From Craspedostauros australis (Eukaryota; Bacillariophyta; Bacillariophyceae; Mastogloiales; Achnanthaceae), in NCBI GenBank assembly GCA_026770025.1, contig JAMXDE010000019.1:1240001-1304000 (forward strand): DNA of 64,000 nt, written 5' to 3'. Positions within the stretch are counted from its first letter, which is position 1. The number at the start of each line of letters is the position of its first letter. A program made the position numbers and the translations under genes. Positions 41,815 to 54,414 of this stretch are shown here, one piece after another. The notes under the pieces were generated by a model that saw nothing but the letters and a program-made list of their open reading frames with translations, was not told where the DNA came from and made no database searches.

Positions 41815-42942
41815 ATGGCGAAGCTCCGCAAAGGCCACAAGACGGCAACAAGGCGCAAGAAGCGTGCTTCGCCCGTGGATGCGGCTGACGCGCACCCATC
41901 CTCACCACGCAAATCGAGACTTCTGCAGTTGTGGGACTTCTTGCGATTTGCCTTGCTGGGGATCTGCTTCGGAACTGTGATGTGTCGATTCCTCTCGGTT
42001 GCACCAACGATGGTGAAGCCAGACGAGGTGGGGCAGGTCAATGAAGCAGGGCAGGCCAAGCATTCCATCTTCGGGGCGTTCGGACATGTGAGACGCAAGA
42101 AGAAGGAACGGGAGGCGGGTGCCGAGCAAGCGGATGGCGCAGCAACTCCGGCACCAGAAACTTCGGGCTCTCCTGCAACTGCTGCAACTCCAGGCCCATT
42201 CCAACCGTACGATTGCACGCCGGCCATCAATTCTGCGCAAGTCACATTCAATCGAAGGACCATCGATCTGCCATACACCACCAAACTCGACTTCGACTTC
42301 GCCACGGATCACACCCGTCCAAGACATGACATCAACATGTACGGCACACATCACGCCTCCAGCATCGGCGCCATGGAATCCATCTTGCAAGCCGCCAAAG
42401 GCAAGTCCACCTACGTCTTCGTCGACGTCGGTTCCGATATGGGATGGTACTCGGCCTGCGCTGCACACTTTGGCATTCAGTCCTATTCCTTTGACTTGAG
42501 CGATCACAGCAACAACCTCTTCTGTCGCACCATCGATTTCAACAAGGAGAGATGGCAGGCCAACGTGCCCGTTATCTACCCCCATATCATTGACGGCGCG
42601 GACCGCTCGTTGGACGCCTTCGCCACGAAACAAGGCTGGATGTCAGAGGGCCCCGACATTCTGTTGCAAGTCGATACGGGTGGCAATGACAAGGCTATTT
42701 GGGATGGTGCCAAGCAGCTCGTGGAGTCACAGCGCGTCAAGCATATCTTTTGGAATATGAGGCCGAAGACGCAAGCGACCGTCCAGATGCTTGTTGATAA
42801 CGGCTATCAGCTACATGCGCAGGGTGGAGTCCAAGGGTTGGCTGTGATCTTTGACACGCCGCAGAATGCTGTTGTGTACGGCCGTCAGGTGCGCACGCCG
42901 AGATTGACGTGGTGGGTGCACAGTTCGGCGCAACCTTTGTGA
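41815..42942 (+). CDS. Membrane-anchored FkbM-type methyltransferase, copy 2
   Basis: 375 residues with the architecture of the copy at 6290: basic N-terminus, one helix (about 40-60, FLRFALLGICFGTVMCRFLSV), basic linker, then the SAM-binding domain with FVDVGSDMGWYSACAA. The segment from HHASSIGAM to ANVPVIY is almost identical between copies, while both ends of the protein and the linker differ by substitutions and small indels. In the motif after ILLQ this copy reads VDTGGND instead of VDTDGND. That position is near the acidic site of FkbM enzymes, so activity could differ. Homology extends past the stop to about 43013. Confidence 0.75.
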   Translation: MAKLRKGHKTATRRKKRASPVDAADAHPSSPRKSRLLQLWDFLRFALLGICFGTVMCRFLSVAPTMVKPDEVGQVNEAGQAKHSIFGAFGHVRRKKKEREAGAEQADGAATPAPETSGSPATAATPGPFQPYDCTPAINSAQVTFNRRTIDLPYTTKLDFDFATDHTRPRHDINMYGTHHASSIGAMESILQAAKGKSTYVFVDVGSDMGWYSACAAHFGIQSYSFDLSDHSNNLFCRTIDFNKERWQANVPVIYPHIIDGADRSLDAFATKQGWMSEGPDILLQVDTGGNDKAIWDGAKQLVESQRVKHIFWNMRPKTQATVQMLVDNGYQLHAQGGVQGLAVIFDTPQNAVVYGRQVRTPRLTWWVHSSAQPL

Positions 42943-43163
42943 CGAGACCGTGCTGACTTTGGTCAGTAGAGTGGCACCTTGATTGTCTTTTGCAACAGCG
43001 AAGACATTTGTACCCAACAATACATCGCCACACAACAGAGCATCAAGCTGCTGTATCGATAGCTGTAACCACATTACTCTACCCACTTGCGCTCGGTCTT
43101 CATGCGGCGGCATTGAGCACTCTACTACTTTGCTTGATCCACGCATCACGAATTCAATTTAAT

Positions 43164-46151
43164 TCAATTAACTTTACATCCATTCTCATCATCGCAGCAA
43201 TGCGTGCAACATGTGCACTCCACTTCGTTGATGCAATCCGCATAGAGGGACTCCCAGTCGCCAACACACAAGATGTCGTCCAAGGATCCCGTCAAACTCG
43301 TGTCATCCAAATACGCCGACTGCAATGCACCGCGCGTGCGCCATTCGCGCAGCTGCTCTGGCAACGCGCCCGTGATGTCCACGTTGCTGTAGATCGAGAA
43401 CACCTCCATCGATGTCAGATGCTGCATCTGCGTCGGCAGTTCGCCTTGCAACGCGTTGGAATGCAGGTACAGGTGCTGCAGCTGCGTCCATCGTCCCGCC
43501 GCTTGAGGAATGGCGCCGCGCAGTCGGTTGCCGTGCAGATCCAGGTCCACGAGTTCGCGCAGTCGGCCCAGTTGGCTTGGCAACGTGCCGTGCAGGTTGG
43601 CCTGCTCGTTGATGCCGAGGTAGCGCAGGTTCGTCAGTAGGCCGAGTTCGGTGGGGATCGTGCCCGTCAGTTTGTTCTGGTTCCAGTCGATGCTCCATAG
43701 GGATGTCGCATTGCCGACTTCGGTCGGGATGGCGCCAGCGATGGAGTTCTTCAGGAACCAGAAGTACTGAAGGTTTGGCATTGTGAAGATTTGGGTGGGG
43801 ATGGTGCTGTGCAGATTGTTGTCATCGAAATCCAGCTTTTCCAACGACGTGAAGAACGCCAGTTCCGTCGGTATTGTGCCGTTGAGGTCATTGCCGGCTG
43901 TCGAGGGTGAAGCCATGAGCGCGTCGAAACGAAGTGCAGAGAGGAAAGAGTGAATAGAATTAGACAGAGAAGTGCAATAGCCTTGTGAGCCGGAGCGTGA
44001 CGAAAGCAGAATGGAGACACGCAACATTCACAACAGCCGAAGCAGCAACATTGGCACCAAACGCAGAGTATCCCAGCGTGCTCTCTCGAGATCAGAAGTA
44101 GTCCTGCACTCACCCAATTGAATGTGAATGACCTCGTCATCGGTGGGATCACAGATGATTCCGAGGCTCCTATCCATGTCGCCCTCATAAAAGTCGAGAT
44201 TGTTCCATTCACAAATGGACTTCGACGAGGACAAGAATTGAATAGACTTGTCCCAACGATCGCCGTTGGTGGAATGGTAGAGAACGGCCGATGCGTACCG
44301 TTGCAAGGTTTGGGAGATGGGCGCGTTGGTGAAATCGTAAACAACATCGTCGTCAGAAGATAACCACGCCATGGCTTTGTGCTGCGGTGACGATGGTTGC
44401 TGTATCAAGGCGCCATCGTCAGGCGTCAAGGACGGCGATAGCAAGCTGTACAGTTGTATGAAGCGTTCTGTGAAGACAGTGTCTTGTGCTGCGGTGGGTT
44501 CCGTGGTCGCAGATCGTTGTGACATAGTGGGTTCCGTTGTCGCAGATCGCTGTGCCATGGTGGGTGCTGTCGTCGCCGATCGTGGAGACATGGTGGGCGC
44601 CGCCGTCGGCGATGCAACAGGCGCTTGCGCAGCAGCAGACTTCTCCTGGGACTTGGATTGACCACGCTGCGCCACCGCCCACCACCACACACCCAATCCC
44701 AAAAAGATGAACAAGACAACGACCATGATACCGATCCACCACTTGCAACACCGATCCATGCGTCGGTACCATCGCTGCGATTTGGTGGGTTCGTCGGAAC
44801 CCACACTGGGCTCGTTCGTGAAGCTGGATTGCAGACTGTCATGGAAGTTGGGCGTGACGATGCGACGCACGACGGTGGCGTGCATGAGGGGTTCCGTCTT
44901 TGGCAAACGTGTTGCTGGTTGCTGCTGTGGCATGTCATCGCTGGTGGCCTCGAGACCATCTTCGGGCAGACTCTCCTCTTCCTGCTGTGGATTGTCGTCG
45001 GCATCCTCCAAAGTCCCCGTGATGTACCGCAGCATATCGAGCGATGGATACAAGGATGACGACGCCCGACTGCTGAAGCTCCTGCGTCCATGCAGGGAGT
45101 TGTTGGTCGTTGCCATTTCTGAATCGTCGCTGGGCGTCACGGCCGCATATTCCGTTTGCCATGGATGTCGGAAGGATCGCGAGGGTGGTCGCGATGGTAC
45201 GCCGCGTGCGATGTCGAGGCTGTTGGTACTACTTGCAGTGTTGCTGTTGCTGTTGTTGCTGTTGCTGTTGTTGCTGTTGTTGTCCTTGGATTCGGCCAAT
45301 ATCTTGGCCATCTCCTCTTGTTGCCTTGCGCTGATGAAGTCGTGCGTCGTGGGAACGGAAAAGGCACCGGGATGCTGGGCATCCACCTGCGTCGCAACCG
45401 GCAAGGCATCCAACAGCTGCTTCTGCGAATCTGTCTGCTGCTGCATCTCCGCATCGTCCAGCTGCCTCGTGGATCGGTTGTTGGTTTTCGCCGTGCGTTC
45501 CCCACCGGTTCCCTCGCTCGTAGCAAACAGCAACGACGGCGGCGGCTGCACGCTCGTGGTCGAAATGGTCGTGGGAGGCCCCGAAGTGGATGCTTCTCGA
45601 TCCAGCGAAGGCATGCACGGCATCGTGCGCTGTCGATGCATCGAAGACGATGTGGTGTTTGTCGATTGCGGCGTGGAGCAGCTGGAGTTGGCCGGTGAGG
45701 ATTCCTGCAGATAGTGCATGTAGGACGTCATGTTCATGTCGTCGTCGTCGTCGTCGGTGTTGCTCGCATGTCGCGGTGACGACGATGGACTCGAATAGAG
45801 CGAATCCGACAAAGGCAGCTCTTGCGGCTGCGCGATGCTCGGTTTCGAAGGATTGGTGCGCGGCGTGTTCTCGGCCGAGTCGAGTTCTGGCGCAGGTGGC
45901 AGCATGTTGCTTGGCGCAGCGTACGTCGGTTGCGTGTAAGGCTCGCGACCGTACAGAGTCGGCGATGACGCAGATGTCATGGAGGAGATATCGTCGGCTC
46001 GGTGGTGGTTGTGCGAATGAGCGATGGGTGATGATGCATGAGCAGTCGTCGTGTGCGTGGATTGCAACGAGATGGGCGCACGCAGCAAGCTCAGCGGTTC
46101 CTCGTCTCCGTCGTCCGTGAGGCCGCGGATTTGGCGGGATGAGGCGGCCAT
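43164..46151 (-). CDS. Leucine-rich repeat membrane protein, two exons
   Basis: Exon 1 is 46151-44114 and exon 2 is 43897-43164. The intron 44113-43898 (216 bp) has GTGAGT...ACAG ends and joins VIHIQL to AGNDLNGTIP, restoring the LRR frame; total 923 residues. Residues 1-470 are disordered (Ser/Asn/Gln/Asp-rich, with an Asn-Ser run). One helix follows (about 475-498, WWIGIMVVVLFIFLGLGVWW), then four PTMxxRSATT repeats. Next is an LRR cap (LQRYASAVLYHSTNGDRW, CEWNN, GIICDP) and about eight plant-type LRRs (LxxLxLxxNxLxGxIPxxL). A Cys-rich tail has six Cys in CTCCTHCC and nearby. The LRR part is probably outside the cell, as in related diatom proteins. No kinase domain is present. Confidence 0.88.
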
Positions 46152-46667
46152 CACTCTGTTCTTCTGATTTATATTGCTGTGATCGTCACTGTCGTTGTTG
46201 TGCTAGGGAGAGAGTGTGTGTGTGTTCTGCTATTCTACTTGTACTCGCACTCGCATTATATGCATTACAGTTCACTCCGCGGGTGGGGATTTGCCTGTTC
46301 CAACTCCAATTCCATGAGACTGTCTTGGTTGCTTGCTTGCTTTCTTGCTTGCTTTCTTGCTTGGTTGCCTGTCTCTTCCGTGTTGCGCATGTGAACAAAT
46401 GCAACATGACGAACTTCCCACAATGACATGTCTGCAAAGGAAGGCGCGATGGCATTGGGCCTTTTCAACATTTAAGGCAAAACAATGTCACAGGCTTCGT
46501 CCATACCACCCAACTTACTTAAGCGTGCGGAGAATTTACGAAGAAGAAAACTCATTCACGATCTCCTTGTTCATTCATTCATCCTTTAAAGTTACACGTT
46601 GATCCCATCCATGCGTCCGTGTACATGCGATACTCTACCAGTACTATCATCTGCATCTGCATCCACT
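46152..46667. other. Intergenic between LRR gene and secreted Cys-module gene
   Basis: It holds the LRR gene's upstream region with a CTTGCTTGCTTT short tandem repeat (about 46325-46370). No gene seen. Confidence 0.45.
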
Positions 46668-48756
46668 CTAATCCGTGTACCAGTTCCAGAATGAGGTCTC
46701 ATCAGGTCGCGCCTGCCAGCACCACTCGATCTCGACCTCCTCATCGTACTTGGGATGATGGCGTTGTGTCACGCATCGCGACTCGATGCCATCCTGCGTC
46801 AATTCGAACTTATCACCAAGACCCACGCCGCTGCCGGGGTGCGTCTTCCACAGCTGCCTGCCGTTGTTGGCGTTGCAGCCGTCGAGGTGGATGTCGAGGC
46901 CGTCGCGTCGCCAGCATAGATTCGTGTCCTTGAGGCGGATCAGGAATTCATTGTTGTTCTGGAACTCCATGCGGAACTTCCTGGGTCGGCGTTGCTTTTC
47001 GCGGCCGTCGCGGCAGTCGTCGAGGTACATCTTGGTGCCGTCGTAGCAATTGTCGTTGCGGCATCCGATGCACCAGAAGGTCTCGCTGTAGGTCTCCTGC
47101 CAGTAGTATCCGCTCTCCCAGTAAAGGCGGATGGGGTAGTAGTCGAGGGGTGCGCCGCCGTTGCCGTTGCTGGTGCCTCCGTTCGTGGTGGTTGCCTGGG
47201 TTGTGGTGGTGCCGCCCAAGCCTGGAGGAGCGCAGTAGTCGGAGCGGCTGCCGTCCGTTCCCAAACAGCCTGGGATTGGATCGTACTCATCTCTCTCGTA
47301 GCAGACCAAGCCGGTCTTGCAGTCCGCGTTGGTGTCACAATCTGTTCGGTTTCATAAACGGCACAGAACGAAGTAATCAGTCGCAGTTAGATGCAGGTAG
47401 TGTCCAGAGAAGGCAGGAAAGGAAGTGTAAGTGTGAATGCAAATGCAAATGGACAACAGCTTAGATTCATGAGCGCAGCATACCATATCACATTGCAGTG
47501 CGTATATATAATAGTATTCAAGCCAGCAGCAATATCGATTGCAAGAACTCACCTCCTTGGCATTCATCGAAGAGATCAGCTGGGACGGTAGCAAAGAACT
47601 GGTAATGAAGCATGCCTCCGCTGTTGGTTGTGGTGGTTGTCGGTGCACCTGTTGTGGCACCTGTTGTAGCCGCTGTGGTGGCCGCTGTTGTGGCCGCTAC
47701 TGTGGTGGTTGTCGTTGCAGCAGTGGTAGCACCTGTGGTGGCCGCGGTTGTGCCATCCACCACCAGACCAGGCTGAGCGCAGTAGTCCGAGTTACTTCCG
47801 TCGATGCCCAGGCAACCAGGCACGTCGTCTCCGCCATTTCGCTGGTAACATACGAGGTTGCCGATGCAGTGGTCATTGGTGTCGCAGTCTGCAAGCAGTG
47901 AAAATGGTAGAGTGCGCATGGGTAGTTTCAATGCAATGAAATGCAATGCAATGCAATGAAAATGGGTGATGGAATTAGAGGGGTGAGTACTCGCAGGTAA
48001 AGTATGAGTGGCATCCTCGCATTCTCTTCGCATTCCGAAGTTCGAAACTGCGTGATGTTTCATTCCCGCGCCCCAACAAAAGATACAATGCGATACATGG
48101 TGTTCTTCGCGCCAAGATGTGTATCCGACACAAAACACGACGCATTTTCGATCGCGCACCAATGCTCGTGGAACATACGGCGGGTGCAGTGTAGCGTAGT
48201 GTGATGTGGTACCATACGATACGATACCACACCATACCATACACACAGCGTACAGTGCACACACGTGCACATACACAGTATACACATGCACATACACACA
48301 CAAACGAGTACAATGAATCTTACCTCCTTCACACTCTCCCAAATTGCCCGAGTCGTCATTGCGCACGAAGTCGAACTGCAAGGTGGGCCCCGAACCACTG
48401 CCCGTCGTTGGGTTCGAGGTGGTGCTTGGCAGATCCGCCGGATCCACGCAGTAGTCGGAATAGGACATGTCGTTGGCACCGCCGGAGCAGCCTGGCACAT
48501 CGTCGCCGGGATTGCGTTGGTGGCAGACGAGACCAGCGGCGCAGTGGTCGGTGTCGTCGCAATCTCCGTGGCATCGTTGCAAGGGAAGGTCGCTGCCCGT
48601 TGGATCGGACGAGATCACGGTCAGGGATTGCAGGGAGCGTTCCTGGTTGCTGGCAAATCCACGCAGGTTCGTGGCGCGTGCGGCGTCGTCCGTCGCGGTT
48701 GCCGATGTCAAGATGCAGAGCATCACCATCCTCGTGAGGCTGTTGGTGATCTTCAT
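46668..48756 (-). CDS. Secreted protein with three Cys modules and a lectin-like tail, three exons
   Basis: Exons are 48756-48324, 47888-47553 and 47341-46668. Both introns (435 and 211 bp) start GTAAGA or GTGAGT and end CAG. All junctions split a codon after its first base, giving 480 residues. MKITNSLTRMVMLCILTSATA is a signal peptide. Each exon carries one copy of a module: C-x-G-D/D-C-D-x-x-x-x-C-x-x-x-L-V-C-x-x-R ... PGC ... DYC, followed in the first two by a Thr-rich linker. The third exon continues into about 130 residues with DTNLCWRRDGLDIHLDGC and FELTQDGIESRCV, resembling a ricin-B-type beta-trefoil. It is probably a secreted, glycan-binding or wall protein. The same splice phase at each module suggests growth by exon duplication. 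Confidence 0.85.
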
Positions 48757-51700
48757 TGTGGATATTGCTTGTTGTTGTGCTTGGTTGGTTGATTGGTTGG
48801 CAAGAACAGCTTGTTGTTCCTTTCTGTTTGTCTGTCGGCTGCAATCTGAAGCCCGAGTTGAATTATGAGCAGACCAACTTGATGGATGAGGACCGACTTC
48901 AATGAACTGCGTCGACAACTGCGGCTTGTTTGTGTTTGTGCTTCACTTGTGTGACCTGATGGTCAGCTTGATGGCAGTGAATCGAAGTGAAATGTGATGG
49001 AGGGTGACGGAGGGTGATGGAGGATGTCGAAGTGAAATGGAGTGAAGCCACCAAATGAGTTGTAACTGTCGGTCACAGAGTACTATACCCTACTCGCAGC
49101 TGTCACACTCTCTTCTGCTTCTTTCTGTCCCAAGAGAGAGGATGTGAAAAGTGGAGGTTGCGACTACGCTTCCGTTGTCATCAGCAAAAGAAGGAAAGAC
49201 CCTGTGCCTCTTGTGTTGTGTTGAGTTGCTGTTCTGTTCGCTTTTTGGAGAATCGAATGTGGAAGTGCGGAATGGTTTGTGGGGATCGTGGTTTGTTGTT
49301 GTTGCAAGTAAGATGGCGGAGTTGCGGTTTCTGTTTCTGTTGGCGACTCGTCTTGCTCACACGTGATCGTCGTTGCGATTTCTATTTTGGGCCATCTCGC
49401 GTGGACAACACTATTCGCATCGCGGACTGCCGTAACGACGCCACATTCGGCAGCTTCTTGGTTGCACGATTCCAGATGGATGTGCCACACAAGGTGCAGT
49501 TGGCGCGCAATGCCTGGACCAACGGCGAACGATAACGGAAAGATCGCGCTGCTGCTTATGAAAGTTGGCGACACGATTTACAATTCAACGACGAAATAAC
49601 GTTTTGAGATGACTTGTGCCTGTAAAACAAACGGTCGGAATGTCCGCTCGTGTGTCGCTGCGGAAATTGAATCCCCACAAATTGGGTGCAGCTGCGCAAA
49701 TGCGGTGCGCGCACGCGCAATTTTATCGCATTGGAGCCACCATGATCAATGTGCAAGGGCGCCGCAAATGTGGAGGGACATTCTGCTGATACAAACGGGG
49801 AGTTCGGCGACGTGCATGTTTTTAGCAACGGGGATCCTCATCTTCTTTCATGTTGGTCATCCTGTTTTATGGCGATACCTCCATCGCTACTGTCGTGGTT
49901 AGACGACGACACACTCGCCAAGCACCAGAGCAAACAATGAAAGGGAGCGCGATGGTGTTGGCGGCGGTCTTTTGTGTTGTGGCGGGCGGCGCTACATCCG
50001 TGTAAATCACTCGTTTGGATCAACTCAAATGGTGTTGCTGGGACAATCTTGCCAACAAGATGATCACAAAGAGAAGAGATTCATGTGGCGCCAAGCCTAC
50101 ATCGAGCACGATCATTGCTTCTCTCTCTCTCTCTCTCTCCAGAGAGTGTAGAGTATAGTATCAATTCGGGAATCCTCCAACATGTTGCCCGCTTGGTGTT
50201 CACATGTCAAAGCGTGTACCATGAGTTCGTCCTCCATCTGCATTGTTTCTCACCGCAACCATGTCGCATGAGAAAGATCCACGATCTCATCTGCCTTGGT
50301 GCGTCTTTCACAAGCATTGGTGCTGCTCTGCGCTATTTTCGTCACATATCTTCATGTGCTAAAGCGTTCGTTGGCACGATTGCTGCCAAGTGCCGACCCC
50401 TGGCCAAATAATAGTACATGGAGACCAAAAATCGGCGGTGATGTTGCAACTGACACATGGTTGCGGGAACTTTCACGATCTCTCTTGCGCCGCATTTGTG
50501 TGGAATACTATCATTGCTCTGCGAGTAGTTGTACGATACGAAGAGCACAACACTCACACTTGATTCACATACTCAGGCACAAAGCACTCTGTTGATGTTT
50601 CGTCAAGAACGCTGTTGGAAACTTCTTTCTCTTGTGCTAATACTTGCAATTGTCAACGTTGAGTGCTCATCCTTCCCCGCTAGCACAAACAAACACTCTC
50701 AGCTCTTCCTCTTGCCTTCATCGTCGAGTCGTACATCCTGTTCGTCGGTGTTGAGATCGATCCGCGAAGGTTCCAATCCAGCTTGGTTGGGTTCGTTCTT
50801 TGCAGCCTGTGCATCCACCTTGCCACCACGCTGACGTTGCAGATAGGAGGCGGAGGAAGAAGGACGGCGCCCACCATCCTGGTCGGCAACCCATGGCACA
50901 TCACCCATCAGAACAGTTTCGTGCTCGCCAGGAGAGGTGTGAGGTTCTCATCAAGGCAGATCTCACCAAGCAAAACGAATCTATTGTCATTCGTGCATGA
51001 CCCATTCGACCACGCTGACTTGGGTTCCAAAATCCGGACTTGTTGATGTGACCGTTGATGTGCGATTTCTCGTATTTTTGGATCGATTTCGCACACATCG
51101 CAGCACATCAAGTGTGCTGTCCACGATGCCCACGATGTCCATCGTGTCTGGACCCGACGACATCTGGACTTTGCCAAAGCTGTTGCCGTTACCTTCAACA
51201 ACGATACCGGCCACGAAGATATGGAGTGTCCGACGACACAGCCACATGGATGAGGCAGCTATGTAGCCCATGTCCGATTGTGGCAGTTGCTTTTGGCCGT
51301 TGGTTTCTGCGATGAATCATCTCTTGGCACTGATGGAGGTTGGTGATGGCAGTGATGGCAGTGATGGTAATGATGGCGATGATACCGACGGTGATGCTCA
51401 TCCTTCCGTCTTCTTCATCTCGGGTGCTCCCTGCCATCGTTGGCGATGGCATCGAGCTGCGGCATGGCAGCGCCGTGATGTGCCTTTCTTGCAATCATGA
51501 TCGATCACTCTTCTTCGACGGCTCCAGCAACACACAAACTGAAGGCGACCGCACACCGCATCGCATCAGGATAAACAGCAGCCATTGCGTTCGTCGCATC
51601 GTCACAAACGAGCGGTAAGTCGGAACATCTCACCTGCTTGCATCTGCACATGAGTTGATTTTGAATTGGTGCCTGATTGGCATCTGCTTGCTCCTTTGAC

Positions 51701-51818
51701 GATATTGGAAGATGCCACCGACTGATCGACTGATCGATGGATCGTTGTTGAATTTGGACCGTCCACTCATTCACTCACTCAGCTCCATTCCAACTCACTC
51801 TTGGGCATCGTTGCATTC
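48757..51818. other. 3-kb stretch without a confident gene
   Basis: Two weak candidates exist on the minus strand: an open frame at 50987-51271 (HIFVAGIVVEGNGNSFGKVQ...) and one at 50699-50908 (VPWVADQDGGRRPSSSASYL...), which could be exons of one gene. On the plus strand 50595 begins MFRQERCWKLLSLVLILAIV, a possible signal peptide. I could not join any of these convincingly. 48250-48300 (intron of the previous gene) is CA-rich. Confidence 0.3.
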
Positions 51819-54414
51819 ATGCGGCCCATCACCACAATCCCATCATCGAAAGAGATCGAAACAGACCTCAAGCACAGAGAGGCACAGTCAGCATTGCTCG
51901 ACAAGACAACCACAATGTCGGAAGCCATCGACAGCAGCGAAGCCTTCGTGGATGCCTTCGAACAAGACTTGGACGACGGAAGCTACGAGCAAGATGACGG
52001 ATGGGAGCGAACCACAGATGCAGACATCGATACGAACGAAGAAGATGCCGACGATGACATTGATGATGACATTGACGATGATCCAACGTCCGCTCATCCG
52101 TACCCCAAAACAACCACGATCTTTCACAACGACAACACGACGATCGGTTCGTTGACCTTCGATATTGCCGATGACGGAGGTGATGTCATCTACGATGACA
52201 AGACCGCCATGCCCAACGACGTCGGAACGTTCACTGTCATCGAGGAGAACAGCGAAGACCTCCGGGCGTTCGAGACGTCCGACCATCTCGATCAACAACG
52301 TAGCGTCACTTCGCGCAGCACCGGTGGCAGCAAGAGCGACGATGGCACTAGCAGAAGCGGCAACTGCTCTCGTCGGTTCCATCACCGCGACGATCGCCGC
52401 CCACGTGGGAGCAAGATCACAACAAGCTTTCGCGAAGATATCTCGATGCTTGATGAGAAGACGATCCCACCATCCTTCGGTGCCACGGATGGTTCAAACG
52501 GTGATGGTCCGCAATGGATCGTCCGCCAACCACATGCTGTCTTGCAGTAAGTGAAGAACACAAGCAATTGGGAGTGCATGGCATTGTATTGCCACGATGC
52601 ATGCTCTGGGTGATGACAGCGACTGTATTGATCATATCAGTGTCTCCGATTTGCACTGCCTCACATGGAACTCTCACGACCGCCCGTTCTCCTTCACTCA
52701 TTTCTTCTCGCTTCATACCATCGGACCTATTCACTATCCATCGCAAAGATTCGTGGTTGCCGTCACGGGCCTGTTCGGTGTCCTCTGCGCTTCCTACGCA
52801 TGCCTGTCCTGTCAGTTCCTCTCCTTCGAGCCAAGTCAAGACAGCTTCACGACTCTCCTCAACGGCACCAAGCTACCCATCGACCATGATTTCGATCTCG
52901 AACCACCGTTCGATGATGCGATATCTGCCCATGTCGGCCTTTTCCGCTTTCACGTCGTCGAGACCAACGAAGATGGCGGAGTTGCGACACCGTCACAAGA
53001 TCCCTTCGGCGCGACGATCTTCGATGGTGTTTGCGGGGCATATTCGTCACGGGTCTTCCTCATCACCGATCAGCGTATGGTGCTCGTCGCACAGATCGCC
53101 TCCATGCTGGCACCCATGCTTGGGATCTCGGCTCTTTGGTCTCGGTTTTGGTTCTCTGGTTCGGGTTCGAGCTGGAAGTGCTCTTCGTTGGTGTGGTTCC
53201 TGGCCCTTGGGATGCAGGCATCGACGTTCCTCATCATCATTGACTTCTCCAGCGTGTGCTTCGCATCTGATGGGCAATGCAGCCTCGAGACTGGTGGGCA
53301 GTCGGCAGCCTTGGCATGCGGCGCATTTGCAATGGGGCTCGTGCTGACGCTGAGCTGTTCGGACCGATTGGCCGTGGTTCCAATCGACGGCACTACAGCC
53401 GCGGCTGCCAGCGATGGTGGTGGCACCAAAGCGACGGGAAGATCTGCGAATAACCGACTTGTGGTCCATGATGAGCATCACTACCACCATTACCATCATC
53501 ATCACCATCCAGATGACAGCGGTGCCAGCAAGGGAGCGAACACACGCGATGGTAGTCCGAGCAAGTTGCCATACGGCACTTGCGTCGGCATAATCCCAGA
53601 TCTGCACGATGCTGAGTTGGTGCCGGGTGGTATGGATGGTGCTGAAGCTGGCGGTGGCGGCGGTGTACCCAATCCTGGCCATGGCATTGACGAAGATGTA
53701 TGTGACTTGGAAGCACAACGCGCTCATGGAGCAGACCCAATGTCTCCACCCAAATCTGTAGCTTCGTCAAAGGCTGACAGTCACAAAGATATTGATCGTG
53801 ACCATGATCGTGACCATGATCGTGACCATGACCTCATCAACAGTGGTCACATCCGCACCAGTGGCACACCCGACAAACGCCGCTCCAACCGTCGTCAGCT
53901 TTCCATCATTGGGGCTACGGATGATGAGATGGGGATCTTTGAGGATGGCGAAGTTGGCGAAGATTCCTTCCAGGATTCAAAGATGCCCGCGCGTTCCAGT
54001 GGAAGCAGCAGAGGCAAGGCGATCTTTGGTATCTTCCGCCGAAGCAGCAGATCTATCAATGACGGCGATGATATTGTTCGCGATGTCAGTGACAGCCGTG
54101 AACGCAATGGTCGAGACGGAAATGGCGGCGATGATGCTGTCCGCGATGTTGAAAAGGCCAATTCGAGTCCACCCGATGTGCCCAAGGTCGCGAGTCGACG
54201 CACTGCGGGAAGTGATGGTGCCTCCGCCCCCGATGCTTCCGATACTCTCGGAACATGCATGGATGCAGCGACGGCAAAGGGAAACACGGCTGTGGATGCC
54301 AAGGATGCTCCAAGCTGGGGAGCTGTGGCTCGCGAGCTAGGTCGCAAGACTACCCGCATGAACGAGGAGGATGGTCCGTTGCAGCACCCGTCATGGTTGG
54401 GATATGTGCAGTAA
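51819..54414 (+). CDS. Four-helix membrane protein with acidic N-terminus, two exons
   Basis: Exon 1 is 51819-52546 and exon 2 is 52749-54414. The intron (202 bp) has GTAAGT...AAAG ends and joins AVLQ to FVVAVTGLFGVL; total 797 residues. Residues 1-242 are polar and strongly acidic. Four hydrophobic segments follow: FVVAVTGLFGVLCASYACL, MVLVAQIASMLAPMLGISAL, SSLVWFLALGMQASTFLIII and ALACGAFAMGLVLTLS. Between the first two lies a loop of about 90 residues. The C-terminal half is low-complexity: a His run near 53490, a DRDHDRDHD repeat (53795-53830) and many Ser/Asp. I do not recognise the function. The end GYVQ-stop reads CAGTAAGC, itself a possible splice donor, so another exon could follow. 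Confidence 0.7.

Noticed and set aside
47518-48918. A single 466-codon frame reading through the first intron of the Cys-module gene
   Set aside because: The middle part is a low-complexity stretch with GTAAGA and CAG at its borders; removing it joins two equivalent modules at the same codon position.
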